A stretch of DNA of 50,139 bases from Lachnospiraceae bacterium (GCA_028692975.1 JAQUWF010000013.1:1-50139), one strand, 5' to 3'; counted from the first letter of the stretch, positions 7,863 through 17,238 are shown. The notes: generated by a model from the sequence alone, not told the origin. A program made the numbers and translations.

Positions 7863-8640
7863 GGCTGGCAGAAAGGATAAGCTTTATGTAGCATCCCTGT
7901 CCGGTGGAAAGGATTCCACGGCAATGGTGCTCCGGCTCATTGAGGAGAATTGGCCGCTGGATCTGATCTTGTTTTGTGATACCGGACTGGAATTTCCCCA
8001 GATGTATGAGCATGTAAGAAAACTGACTCAATCTGTCTCCGTTCCGGTTGAATGGCTGAAAGCGGATAAAGGTTTTGAGTATTATTTCCTGCACCACAGG
8101 CCAAAGCGGAAGAATCCGGACCTTGCAGATAAAGCGGGGTTCAGCTGGGCGGGTCCCCGGAACCGCTGGTGTACGGGCGTGCTGAAAACCAGGGTAATTA
8201 ACCGTTACTTGTCTAATCTTAGAAAAGAGCATGAGATTGTGCAGTATATCGGGATTGCGGCGGATGAACCAAAGAGAGTCAGGGAGTTTTGCTATCCTCT
8301 GGTGGAATGGGGGATGACGGAGAAGGACTGTCTGGAATACTGCTATGAAAGAGGGTATGACTGGGGCGGGTTGTATGAACTGTTCCGCCGGGTGTCCTGC
8401 TGGTGCTGTCCGCTGCAGCCGTTGGAAGAACTGAGGGTGATGCGCAGACATTTCCCCAGCCTGTGGGAACAGCTTCTGGAATGGGAGTCAAAGACATGGA
8501 GGAATTTCAGGTCGGATTATTCTGCGGAAGATTTGGAGATCCGGTTCCGGTTTGAAGAAGAAAGAATGAAGGACGGGAAAAAGATAAGGGGGAAGGAATT
8601 TTCCCAGGAATTAAGGAATCGGCTGGGCAGACACGGGTGA
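7855..8640 (+). CDS. PAPS reductase-like ATP pyrophosphatase
   Basis: An adenine nucleotide alpha-hydrolase of the phosphoadenosine phosphosulfate (PAPS) reductase/DndC-like group. The PP-loop is SGGKDS at residues 16-21, followed by the family pattern ILFCDTGLEFPQMYEH. A cysteine cluster (VSCWCCPLQP, near residue 185) could bind a metal or Fe-S cluster, and WCTGVLKT near residue 105 is another conserved block. Such phage enzymes activate a substrate by adenylation, often for sulfur chemistry on nucleic acids. In the cell PAPS reductases make sulfite, but phage copies beside DNA modification genes are thought to act elsewhere. ATG 7855 or ATG 7840 can both serve; GGAAGG lies before 7855. The neighbours are a radical SAM gene and a C5 methyltransferase. 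Confidence 0.8.
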   Translation: MHEAGRKDKLYVASLSGGKDSTAMVLRLIEENWPLDLILFCDTGLEFPQMYEHVRKLTQSVSVPVEWLKADKGFEYYFLHHRPKRKNPDLADKAGFSWAGPRNRWCTGVLKTRVINRYLSNLRKEHEIVQYIGIAADEPKRVREFCYPLVEWGMTEKDCLEYCYERGYDWGGLYELFRRVSCWCCPLQPLEELRVMRRHFPSLWEQLLEWESKTWRNFRSDYSAEDLEIRFRFEEERMKDGKKIRGKEFSQELRNRLGRHG

Positions 8641-8685
8641 CCGTGTTTTTTTAATGCCGTGATGAAACGTAACAGGGAGGTATGG

Positions 8686-9816
8686 ATGTCCAGGATAGCA
8701 GTGATTGATGCGGATATGATTGGGAGGAAAAAGCACAGGTTTCCAAATCTGGCCTGTATGAAGCTGTCCGGTTATCATAAAGAGCATGGTGACGAGGTGG
8801 TGCTGAAAACAGATTATGAGGGACTGGAAGCATTTGACCAGGTTTATCTGTCTAAAGTATTTACGGATACTTATGTGCCGGAGGATATCCTGGAACTTGG
8901 AAATCTGATATACGGAGGAACTGGGTTTTATTATGATAAAGCTCCGGCGTTGCCCAAAGAAGCGGAGCATCATATGCCAGATTATCATCTCTATGACCTG
9001 TGGGTGCAGGAAAAGCTGGATGCCGGGGCAAAGAGGAATGAGTACCGGTTTTACCTGGATTATTCCATTGGATTCCTCACACGGGGATGTTTCCGTAAAT
9101 GTGAGTTTTGCGTCAACAGGAACTATGACAGGGTATGTATGCACAGCACGCTGGAGGAATTCCTGGATACGGAGCGGAAGAAGATTTGTCTGCTGGATGA
9201 TAATTTTTTGGGGCATCCGAAGTGGGAGGAAATGCTGCAGGGGTTGAAAGCAGTAAATAAGCCGTTTCAGTTCCGGCAGGGACTGGACGAGAGGCTTCTG
9301 GATGACCGGAAGTGTGCAGCGTTGTTTTCCGGCAGATATGATGAAACTTATACGTTTGCTTTTGACAATATCGCAGATGCGGAAGTCATTGAAAGTAAGA
9401 TGGCTCTGGCGAGGAACTATACAAACGCCCGCCTGCGGTTTTATTGTTTCTGCGGGTTTGACAGGGAGGATGTGTGGGATGAAAACTTTTGGGCGGAAGA
9501 CGTGTTTGATCTGCTAAAGCGGATTGAGATTTTAATGAAGCATAAATGCCTTCCCTATGTCATGCGTTTCAACCGCTATGTGGAAAGCCCGTTCCGGGGC
9601 GTTTATGTGTCTGTTGCAAGGTGGGCGAACCAGCCTGGAATTTATAAAAAGAAAAGCCTGCGTGAGTTTGCGGTTATGAACGGGGAACAGAGTGCATGTT
9701 ACAGATATTTATATGATTTTGAGCGGCAGTTTCCACAGGCCGCTTATTTTTATGACCTGAAATATGAAACAGTCAGCGGTACGGATGGTAAGAGTCTTAA
9801 TGGGATAGGTGATTGA
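8686..9816 (+). CDS. Radical SAM enzyme
   Basis: A 376-residue radical SAM protein. The [4Fe-4S] motif is CxxxCxxC: C135, C139 and C142 in TRGCFRKCEFC. The first 100 residues resemble the N-terminal Rossmann-like segment (IAVIDADM) seen in B12-binding-type radical SAM proteins, although no clear cobalamin motif is visible. The middle holds typical barrel strands (ICLLDDNFLGHP, FQFRQGLDERLL). Radical SAM enzymes make radical-based changes such as methylthiolation, sulfur insertion or carbon-carbon bonds. The substrate is unknown. The start has GGGAGGT at 8674-8680. It stands between the PAPS-reductase gene and the methyltransferase, two bases before the latter, so the three probably act in one pathway, perhaps on DNA. 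Confidence 0.85.
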   Translation: MSRIAVIDADMIGRKKHRFPNLACMKLSGYHKEHGDEVVLKTDYEGLEAFDQVYLSKVFTDTYVPEDILELGNLIYGGTGFYYDKAPALPKEAEHHMPDYHLYDLWVQEKLDAGAKRNEYRFYLDYSIGFLTRGCFRKCEFCVNRNYDRVCMHSTLEEFLDTERKKICLLDDNFLGHPKWEEMLQGLKAVNKPFQFRQGLDERLLDDRKCAALFSGRYDETYTFAFDNIADAEVIESKMALARNYTNARLRFYCFCGFDREDVWDENFWAEDVFDLLKRIEILMKHKCLPYVMRFNRYVESPFRGVYVSVARWANQPGIYKKKSLREFAVMNGEQSACYRYLYDFERQFPQAAYFYDLKYETVSGTDGKSLNGIGD

Positions 9817-9817
9817 T

Positions 9818-11119
9818 ATGAAGCAGCTTACATTTTTGGATATTTGTGCGGGTATCGGAGGATTCCGGCTGGGGCTTGAAATTGCCGGGCATAAGTGCAT
9901 CGGGTACTGTGAGTTTGATAAATTTGCTAGGGCTTCTTATGAGGCCATGTATGATACAGAGGGGGAGTGGAAAGCAGATGACGTTACAACACTTAAATCA
10001 GGAGAAATCTCATATGCAGATATCTGGTGTTTTGGATTCCCATGTCAGGATATCTCCATTGCAGGAAAGCAGAGGGGACTATGTGGAAAGCGAAGTGGAA
10101 TCTATTACAGTATTATTGACCTCATCAAAGGCAAGGACGAAGGTGATAAGCCCACATACCTTCTTGTTGAGAACGTTAAAAACCTGTTATCAATCCATGC
10201 AGGATTCGACTTTGCCGCCGTTCTCTCTGAAATGGACGAAGCAGGGTATGACTGCCGGTGGAAGGTGCTTAATTCCAAAGATTACGGAGTCCCCCAGAAC
10301 CGGGAGCGGGTGTTCGTTGTCGCAAATCTTAGAAGCAGAGGCGGACGAGAAATATTACCTGTCCGTGGAGAGAACGCAGAAACTGGTATCCAGGTTATAG
10401 GGGATGTGCAGGCGGAGGGCTGGATTGACCTGATGAAACGGGTGTACAGCACGGAGGGGATTGCACCGTGTCTGTGCGGAGGAGGAAGCGTACAGCCTAA
10501 GATTCTGTGTTTTGTTGACCAGACGTATCAGCATCCAAAGATTACGGAGGATGCCAGGTGCCTGGTTGCCAAGTACAATGCCGGGATTACGAACTGGGGT
10601 TCCAATTCCGGTGTGCTGGAGGCACATGCGGTACTGGCACCGGACCGGCTGGAGAAACGGCAGAATGGCAGAAGGATGAAGGAGAGCGGGGAGCCGATGT
10701 ATACGCTGACGGGGCAGGACCGCCATGGTGTTTTCCTATGCAGGGAGAGCGATGCATCCGGCAGTCCGGTTCTGCGGATAAAGAACTGTACAAAAAAGGG
10801 ATTTGAAGAGGCCGGTATGGGAGATGGGATTTCCCTTGCTTTTCCGGAAAGCAGTACAAGAAGAGGCAGAGTGAAAAAACAGTGTTCCCAGACACTTGAC
10901 TGTGCCTGTGAGATAGGGACGGTGATGAAGTGCGGGCGGATACGCAGGCTTACACCAAGAGAGTGTTTCCGCCTGCAGGGATTCCCGGATGAACTTTATG
11001 AGCGGGCGGCATCCGTCAGTTCGGAAACCCAGCTTTACAAACAGGCGGGAAATGCAGTCACGGTAACGGCTGCGTTTGCGGTGGCTATGATGCTGCCGGA
11101 GTCAAGAGAGCAGGACTGA
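9818..11119 (+). CDS. DNA (cytosine-5) methyltransferase
   Basis: A 433-residue C5 cytosine methyltransferase. Motif I is FLDICAGIGGFRLGLE (residues 6-21), motif IV GFPCQDIS carries the catalytic cysteine at 76, motif VI is ENVKN (118-122), motif VIII is QNRERVF (160-166), and motifs IX/X are RRLTPRECFRLQGFP and YKQAGNAV near the end. A target-recognition region of about 200 residues lies between VIII and IX. It would methylate a specific sequence and protect phage DNA from host restriction, or supply the base for further change by the upstream enzymes. ATG 9818 starts right at the motif I strand. No restriction nuclease gene is adjacent. The reading frame is intact. Confidence 0.92.
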   Translation: MKQLTFLDICAGIGGFRLGLEIAGHKCIGYCEFDKFARASYEAMYDTEGEWKADDVTTLKSGEISYADIWCFGFPCQDISIAGKQRGLCGKRSGIYYSIIDLIKGKDEGDKPTYLLVENVKNLLSIHAGFDFAAVLSEMDEAGYDCRWKVLNSKDYGVPQNRERVFVVANLRSRGGREILPVRGENAETGIQVIGDVQAEGWIDLMKRVYSTEGIAPCLCGGGSVQPKILCFVDQTYQHPKITEDARCLVAKYNAGITNWGSNSGVLEAHAVLAPDRLEKRQNGRRMKESGEPMYTLTGQDRHGVFLCRESDASGSPVLRIKNCTKKGFEEAGMGDGISLAFPESSTRRGRVKKQCSQTLDCACEIGTVMKCGRIRRLTPRECFRLQGFPDELYERAASVSSETQLYKQAGNAVTVTAAFAVAMMLPESREQD

Positions 11120-11181
11120 AAGAAGAGTAAACGATTAGGTCATGATTGAAATATGCAGGGGGATGGCGGGAGGTGTGATGG

Positions 11182-11661
11182 ATGGCCCAGAGAGGAAGAA
11201 AACCAAAGCCGACAGCATCTAAGATGCTGGAAGGAAATCCGGGGAAACGGAATCTGAATACCCATGAGCCTAGGCCTGATAAAAAAGCCCCCAAGTGTCC
11301 GGCATGGCTGGAGGACGAGGCAAAGAAAGAATGGAAGCGGACGGCAAAACAACTGGAACAGCTTGGAATCCTGACGGAGATTGATATGGCGTCATTTGCC
11401 GGATACTGCCAGGCTTATGCCAGATGGAAAGAGGCGGAGGAGTATATATCGGAGAATGGGGCGGTCATGAAGGCCCCGTCCGGTTACTGCCAGCAGGTTC
11501 CGCAGGTTTCCATTGCACAGACTTACCTAAAAATCATGAACCGTTTCTGTGAACAGTTTGGTCTCACTCCATCTGCAAGATGCCGGATTGCAGCGGATAA
11601 CGGGGAGGATAAAGAGAATGATGCCATGGAGCTGCTGCTGGTTAAAGGGGGAAGCGGGTAG
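11182..11661 (+). CDS. terS: Terminase small subunit (P27 family)
   Basis: A 159-residue phage terminase small subunit of the P27 family. The basic start MAQRGRKPKPTASKMLEGNPGKR is the hallmark of the family, and the helical core (ASFAGYCQAYARWKEAEEYI, QTYLKIMNRFCEQFGLTPSARCRI) matches throughout. It recognises the packaging site and recruits the large subunit. GGGAGG at 11168-11173 supports the start. Its TAG stop overlaps the GTG start of terL by one base, so the two are coupled. That TAG stop also shows that TAG works as a stop codon in this phage. Confidence 0.9.
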   Translation: MAQRGRKPKPTASKMLEGNPGKRNLNTHEPRPDKKAPKCPAWLEDEAKKEWKRTAKQLEQLGILTEIDMASFAGYCQAYARWKEAEEYISENGAVMKAPSGYCQQVPQVSIAQTYLKIMNRFCEQFGLTPSARCRIAADNGEDKENDAMELLLVKGGSG

Positions 11662-13208
11662 TGTTTGATGAGGCAAAAGCCAGGCAGACGGTGGAATTCA
11701 TAAACTGCCTGAAACACACCAAGGGAAGATGGCGGGGGCAGCCTTTTATGCTGCTCCCCTGGCAGGAAAAGATTATACGGGATGTCTTCGGTACGGTGAA
11801 GGAGAATGGATACAGGCAGTACAATACGGCTTATGTGGAGATTCCGAAGAAGAACGGGAAGTCGGAGCTGGCGGCGGGCGTGGCTCTTTACATGACATGC
11901 GGTGACGGGGAATGGGGAGCAGAGGTGTATGGCTGTGCATCAGACCGGTAGCAGGCATCCATAGTCTTTGATGTGGCGGTGGATATGGTGGATCAATGTC
12001 CGGCTCTAAAAAAGAGGATTAAACCTGTGATGTCGGTGAAACGTTTGGTGTATAAGCCTACCAACAGCTTTTATCAGGTGCTTTCGGCGGAAGCATATAC
12101 GAAGCATGGACTGAATGTCCATGCGGTTATCTTTGATGAGCTGCACAGCCAGCCGAACCGGGAGCTGTTTGATGTTATGACAAAAGGCTCCGGTGATGCC
12201 CGGACACAGCCTTTGTTTTTTCTGATTACGACAGCAGGAACAGACCGTCATTCGGTGTGTTTTGAGCAGCATCAGAAGGCGGAGGATATCCTTCTTGGAA
12301 GAAAGATAGATCAAACCTTTTATCCAGTGATTTATGGTGCCGGGGATGAGGCGGACTGGACTTCGGAGAAGGTGTGGTATGAGGCAAATCCGTCTCTGGG
12401 ACATACCATCGACATTGAGAAGGTACGGAACGCCTGCATGAGTGCAAGGGATAATCCGGCGGAGGAGAATATCTTCCGGCAGCTCCGTCTGAACCAGTGG
12501 GTGAAGCAGTCAACCAGATGGATGCAGATGGAGAAGTGGGATGCCTGCGGATTTCTGGTGAATGAAAAAGAATTACTGGGACGGGAGTGTTATGGGGGAC
12601 TGGATTTGTCCAGTTCCATTGATATCACGGCCTTTGTGTTGGTGTTTCCTCCGAGGGATGAGACAGAGAAATTCATCATCCTTCCATATTTCTGGATACC
12701 GGAAGAAAATATGAACATTCGGGTGAGGCGTGACCATGTACCCTATGATGTGTGGGAAAAGCAGGGGATGCTGATGACAACGGAGGGGAATGTGATTCAT
12801 TATGGATTTATTGAGAGTTTCATTGATGGGCTGGGAAAGAAGTTCCATATCAGAGAGATTGCCTTTGACCGCTGGGGAGCAGTGCAGATGGTGCAGAACC
12901 TGGAAGGACTTGGCTTCACGGTGGTTCCGTTTGGCCAGGGATTCAAGGATATGTCACCGCCGAGTAAGGAATTGATGAAGCTGGCGCTGGAAGAGAAACT
13001 GGCGCATGGCGGGCATCCGGTATTGAGGTGGATGATGGATAATATCTTTGTAAGGACAGATCCGGCGGGGAATATCAAACCGGATAAGGAGAAATCTACG
13101 GAGAAGATTGATGGGGCTGTGGCAACGGTGATGGCGCTGGATCGGGCAATACGGAATGAAGGCGGTGCTGGGAGTGTATATGATGATAGGGGAATTTTGG
13201 TGTTTTAA
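11661..13208 (+). pseudogene. terL: Terminase large subunit with in-frame amber stop
   Basis: The phage packaging motor, ATPase plus nuclease, of the Terminase_1 type. The reading frame runs from the GTG at 11661 to 13208 (about 515 residues) but is cut by a TAG at 11949-11951. Reading through gives GCASDR*QASIVFDVAVDMV, which fits the family at both sides, so this is one point mutation and not a fusion. The ATPase Walker A region (IPKKNGKSELAAG, about 63-68) lies before the stop; Walker B (VIFDELHS, about 157) and the nuclease aspartates (GGLDLSSSID; IDGAVATVMALD) lie after it. The truncated 96-residue product cannot package DNA. Unless the stop is suppressed or is a sequencing error, the prophage cannot form filled heads. 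Confidence 0.9.
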
Positions 13209-13247
13209 AACAGATGTTTTTTTGATATAATTCAGTAATGAAAGAAT

Positions 13248-13277
13248 TTGAGTCTATAGTTTAAATGATAATATAAA
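13248..13277 (+). promoter_or_regulatory. Possible promoter of the HEPN gene
   Basis: TTGAGT at 13248-13253 and TATAAA at 13272-13277 are 18 bases apart in AT-rich sequence just after terL. It would let the cargo gene be expressed from the dormant prophage. Confidence 0.4.
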
Positions 13278-13326
13278 TATTTGATTATAAATGAGATTTC
13301 TTATTTTATTATTACTGGAGGAAAAA

Positions 13327-15087
13327 ATGGAATACTTAAGATTATTAATTTGTGGCAATAAAAATGATCAAATGAATAAGATATCTTCATTACTTAGTGA
13401 ATGGCGGGAGTCATTGGGGATTAGAGTATTAACACAAAAAGAGAAATGCTTAGCAGATTTTACGATGGAAGAAATAGATGAAGAAAACGAAGATTACTAT
13501 GAACCTTTTGAAGCTACCATAAGCATAAGCTACAAAAATAAAAACATCAAAATGTTTATTGAAAGAATCACTAGGTCAGAGAATAGATTTCTGAAAATAG
13601 AAATCGAATATCAACATGATGATTACATTAATTCCTTAGATACTTCTATTTGGTATGAAATGAAAAAAAAGATACTAGAGTGGATACAGGGGAAATATGA
13701 TAGGATTTTTTGGTTGGCGGATTCGCAGAATAACAAAATTGCATCGGATTTGTATAGTGAATTGCATCGGCTTGAAAATTATTTACGGGAAATAATTAAT
13801 AGTTATATGAGTATTAGACATGGTGGAAATTGGTTTGAAATATATTCTTATGAAGATTATATTAATAAGTATTTAAAGTTTTCGGAATGGTTTAATAAGT
13901 CGAGATATAGTTTGTTCAAATCAGTGGATAATCATTTATATAATTTAGAAATTGATGATATTTTTGAAGCTTTAAAGGCTGCAAAAAGAAAACAAGTTTC
14001 TAAAACAGTAAAGAAAGCATTGGAAGATATTAAAAAATGTAGTAAAGAAAAAGCGTCTGAAATTGCAAAAGTTGATTTGTTAGAAACCCCATCATTGTGG
14101 GAAGAAGAAAAGTTTGATGAAATTTTCGATAAGACAACTGTAGAAAGATGGAAATCTGATTTGTCAAAAAGGCGAAATATGGTTGCACATAATAAAATGA
14201 TTTGTAGAGATATGTATATAGATACAAAGGAATCAATTCAATTCTTTATGACCAAATTTAAAGAAGCTAATAAAAAGTTATGTGGAAAATTGATGTCTCA
14301 AGAATTACGGGAGGCTAGCAGACTACTTCATGAAGATGAAATAAGTATGTATTTGGAAGACTGTGGAATTAATTCAGTGTTGCCTGATGAACAGGATATA
14401 ATTGAAAATTTAAACCAAACAGAAGATTTTATGGAGTTGTCTGCCATTATTTCTGATAGAATTTCTCGTATTGGTAATATGACAGATGATTTATTAGCAA
14501 TGATTGAAGATATTAAAATGATATTACATGAAGATACTTTTTTTGAGGATGATTCATTCGTTGGAAAAGATTTATTAGAACAATATATTGAGTTTTGTCG
14601 GGCAAATTCTTTGTACAATACATGGAAGACGTTGGTAAATGGAGAAATGTCCATTGAAATTTATAGACTAATAGAACCTGGACTTGAAGACAGTTTATCA
14701 AATTTAGTAGATAAATTGAATGAGATTAAGCAGAATGTTTTTTACGTAGATTTAGAATGTTTTTTGGAAGGGGATTTGCTTAGATTCACAGATTTTAGCG
14801 GTAATAAATATGTTCTAACGATAAATGGATGGTTTTGCCCTGATCGTGGATGCGTTGATGATATCTATGTTAGATTGATATGTAATGAAAAAGTTATAAA
14901 TTATGGAGGAATATCAATTTCGTATGGTGATTATGAAATGACAGAGGATGGTATTCCATTACCTTCTACGGAAGATGATACATCAGTTAATATAGGAGAA
15001 ATTGTTGAAAAATTATCCAATGTAGTAGATGACCTTTTTTCCGATTTAGCCAATTTAGAATCTGAACTATTGGAAATCGAACTGTAA
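13327..15087 (+). CDS. HEPN-motif cargo protein between terL and portal
   Basis: A 586-residue soluble protein that I cannot assign to a named family as a whole. At about residue 280 it carries RRNMVAHNK, the R-x4-H motif of HEPN RNase domains, inside a helical, charged region of the Apea-HEPN kind. The N-terminal 200 residues are rich in aspartate, glutamate and aromatic residues; the C-terminal 100 contain beta-rich, acidic sequence. HEPN proteins are often toxins or abortive-infection RNases that cut RNA, so a prophage-carried defence role is likely but inferred. The gene is far more AT-rich than terL and portal on either side. GGAGG at 13317-13321 supports the ATG at 13327. It has a promoter-like sequence upstream and a terminator at 15136-15159. 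Confidence 0.7.
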   Translation: MEYLRLLICGNKNDQMNKISSLLSEWRESLGIRVLTQKEKCLADFTMEEIDEENEDYYEPFEATISISYKNKNIKMFIERITRSENRFLKIEIEYQHDDYINSLDTSIWYEMKKKILEWIQGKYDRIFWLADSQNNKIASDLYSELHRLENYLREIINSYMSIRHGGNWFEIYSYEDYINKYLKFSEWFNKSRYSLFKSVDNHLYNLEIDDIFEALKAAKRKQVSKTVKKALEDIKKCSKEKASEIAKVDLLETPSLWEEEKFDEIFDKTTVERWKSDLSKRRNMVAHNKMICRDMYIDTKESIQFFMTKFKEANKKLCGKLMSQELREASRLLHEDEISMYLEDCGINSVLPDEQDIIENLNQTEDFMELSAIISDRISRIGNMTDDLLAMIEDIKMILHEDTFFEDDSFVGKDLLEQYIEFCRANSLYNTWKTLVNGEMSIEIYRLIEPGLEDSLSNLVDKLNEIKQNVFYVDLECFLEGDLLRFTDFSGNKYVLTINGWFCPDRGCVDDIYVRLICNEKVINYGGISISYGDYEMTEDGIPLPSTEDDTSVNIGEIVEKLSNVVDDLFSDLANLESELLEIEL

Positions 15088-15135
15088 TAAATATTTTAGT
15101 TTGTGAGCAAACAAAATATTAATCATAAAAGTAAT

Positions 15136-15159
15136 AGCATCTCATTCGGAGGTGCTTTT
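15136..15159 (+). terminator. Terminator after the HEPN gene
   Basis: AGCATCTC (15136-15143) pairs with GAGGTGCT (15149-15156, one G-U) around a five-base loop and is followed by a T-rich tail. It ends the cargo unit 27 bases before the portal gene. Confidence 0.7.
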
Positions 15160-15185
15160 ATTTTACTTATCTTTAGGAGGAAATA

Positions 15186-16436
15186 ATGAAACTATCATCA
15201 ATCTTAGGAATCAGAAGTGCAAGGGATAAGCCTCAGGACAGCTATTCCGGTTCTGCCCTAGCCTTTTTATTTGGTAAGACTACCAGCGGAAAGCCGGTGA
15301 ATGAACGGACAGCTATGCAGACTACAGCAGTGTATTCCTGCGTGCGGATTCTGGCGGAGGCAGTGGCATCCCTGCCGCTGCATATTTACCGTTACACAGA
15401 TGCGGGGAAGGAGCGGGTGGCGGATCATCCTCTTTATAAAATTCTTCATGATGAGCCAAACCCGGATATGACTTCCTTTGTGTTCAGGGAAACACTCATG
15501 AGTCATTTGCTTGTTTTTGGAAACGCCTATAGCCAGATTATCCGTGACGGGGCAGGACGGGTGCTGGGGCTTTATCCTCTTCTTCCTAATAAGGTGGAGG
15601 TTGACCGCACGGAGAGCGGGGAGTTGGTGTATTACTATTCCAGAAATTCAGAGGAGAATCCAAACTTTAGGGAGTATGGCAGGATTGCTTTAAGAGCGGA
15701 GGATGTGCTGCATATTCCTGGGCTGGGGTTTGATGGGCTGGTGGGATGTTCACCCATTGCCATGGCGAAGAATGCGGTGGGCATGACGCTGGCCTGTGAG
15801 GAGTATGGTGCCAGCTTTTTTGCCAACGGAGCAAATCCGGGCGGTGTGCTGGAGCATCCGGGAGTTTTAAAGGATCCAGGCAAAGTGAGGGAAAGCTGGA
15901 ACAGTGTGTACCGTGGTACGAATAATGCTCACAAGGTAGCGGTACTGGAGGAAGGCATGAAGTACCAGCAGATTGGTATACCGCCGGAGGAGGCACAGTT
16001 TCTGGAAACAAGAAAGTTCCAGATTAATGAGATAGCCAGAATGTACCGGATACCGCCTCATATGGTGGGGGATTTGGAGAAATCAAGTTTCTCTAATATT
16101 GAGCAGCAATCTTTAGAGTTTGTAAAGTATACCTTGGACCCATGGGTCATCCGTTGGGAGCAGTCTTTACAGAAGGCGCTGCTTTTGCCGGAGGAGAAGA
16201 AGGAGTATTTTATCAAGCTGAACGTGGATGGTCTGCTCCGGGGAGATTACCAGAGCCGGATGAACGGTTATGCCACGGCAAGGCAGAATGGGTGGATGTC
16301 GGCCAATGATATCCGGGAGCTGGAGGACTTAAATCCGATACCGGAGGAAGAGGGCGGTGATCTTTATCTGATTAACGGGAACATGACCAAATTAAAGGAT
16401 GCGGGTATATTTGCCGGAAACAGTATAGAAAAGTAA
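15186..16436 (+). CDS. Phage portal protein
   Basis: A 416-residue HK97-type portal protein, the ring through which DNA enters the head. Recognisable blocks are NERTAMQTTAVYSCVRILAEAVASLPLHIY near residue 40, EDVLHIPGLGFDGLVGCSPI near 175 and RIPPHMVGDLEKSSFSNIEQQSLEFV near 290. The AGGAGG at 15175-15180 gives good spacing to the ATG. In the usual phage order it follows terL directly; here the HEPN gene intervenes. The frame is intact and the length is normal for the family. Confidence 0.92.
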   Translation: MKLSSILGIRSARDKPQDSYSGSALAFLFGKTTSGKPVNERTAMQTTAVYSCVRILAEAVASLPLHIYRYTDAGKERVADHPLYKILHDEPNPDMTSFVFRETLMSHLLVFGNAYSQIIRDGAGRVLGLYPLLPNKVEVDRTESGELVYYYSRNSEENPNFREYGRIALRAEDVLHIPGLGFDGLVGCSPIAMAKNAVGMTLACEEYGASFFANGANPGGVLEHPGVLKDPGKVRESWNSVYRGTNNAHKVAVLEEGMKYQQIGIPPEEAQFLETRKFQINEIARMYRIPPHMVGDLEKSSFSNIEQQSLEFVKYTLDPWVIRWEQSLQKALLLPEEKKEYFIKLNVDGLLRGDYQSRMNGYATARQNGWMSANDIRELEDLNPIPEEEGGDLYLINGNMTKLKDAGIFAGNSIEK

Positions 16437-16438
16437 GA

Positions 16439-16483
16439 GGAACCTGATTGGCAGTTGATGGATTGCCGGGAGGTTCCTTTTTT
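16439..16483 (+). terminator. Terminator-like hairpin between portal and protease
   Basis: GGAACCT (16439-16445) pairs with AGGTTCC (16471-16477), with an inner GGCA/TGCC stem and six T following. A strong terminator inside the head operon implies partial termination or antitermination of late transcripts. Confidence 0.7.
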
Positions 16484-16499
16484 GTGCAGAAAGTGAGGG

Positions 16500-17219
16500 A
16501 TGCAGTTGAAACGGAAGTTTTGGAATTGGGTTAGAAATGAAGAGGATGGTGTAAGGACGCTGTACCTGGACGGGGAGATTTCGGATGAAACCTGGTACGG
16601 GGACGAGGTAACGCCGGAGCTATTCCGCAGGGAACTGGAGAACGGGCAGGGAGATATCACGGTCTGGATTAATTCTCCGGGAGGGGATGTGTTTGCGGCG
16701 GCGCAGATTTATAACATGCTCATGGATTACAAAGGGAATGTGACGGTCCGGGTGGATGCGCTGGCGGCTTCAGCGGCATCCGTGATTGCCATGGCGGGAA
16801 CCACAGTACAGATGTCTCCGGTAGGCATGATGATGATCCACAATCCTATGACCATTGCCATAGGGGATTCGGAAGAAATGAAGAAGGCGGTTGCAATGCT
16901 GGATGAAGTAAAGGAAAGCATTATGAATGCCTATGAAATCAAGACGGGGTTGAACCGGACAAAGATTTCCCATTTGATGGATGCGGAAAGCTGGTTCAAT
17001 GCCAGAAAAGCGGTGGAACTTGGCTTTGCGGACGAGGTGCTGGAGGATGGTTGCGGGAGCGGAGAAAAGAAGAAGCGGAATGAGTTGTCGCTGGAGGGGC
17101 TGATGTTTTCCCGGACAGCGGTCACCAATTCATTGTTGTCGAAACTGATTCCGGAATCCGGCGGGAAAAAGACACCGGCTGAGCAGCTGGAAAAGAGACT
17201 GAGCCTGCTGGCTCATTAA
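16500..17219 (+). CDS. ClpP-like head maturation protease
   Basis: A 239-residue prohead protease of the ClpP-like serine protease group, which trims the capsid scaffold during head assembly. The oxyanion strand is VWINSPGGDVFAAAQIY (residues 55-71), the catalytic serine is S91 in LAASAASVIAM, and the histidine is H114 in MMIHNP. The aspartate is expected in the helical part near LMDAESWFNA. It stands between portal and capsid as in other HK97-like phages. GTGAGG lies just before the ATG at 16500. Confidence 0.92.
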   Translation: MQLKRKFWNWVRNEEDGVRTLYLDGEISDETWYGDEVTPELFRRELENGQGDITVWINSPGGDVFAAAQIYNMLMDYKGNVTVRVDALAASAASVIAMAGTTVQMSPVGMMMIHNPMTIAIGDSEEMKKAVAMLDEVKESIMNAYEIKTGLNRTKISHLMDAESWFNARKAVELGFADEVLEDGCGSGEKKKRNELSLEGLMFSRTAVTNSLLSKLIPESGGKKTPAEQLEKRLSLLAH

Positions 17220-17238
17220 AAAAGGAGGGCTATATTTT

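Noticed and set aside
11661-13208. Use of an alternative code with TAG read as glutamine, as in some gut phages
   Set aside because: TAG ends several intact genes here, including polA, terS, the head closure gene and the endolysin, and only one in-frame TAG interrupts a gene.
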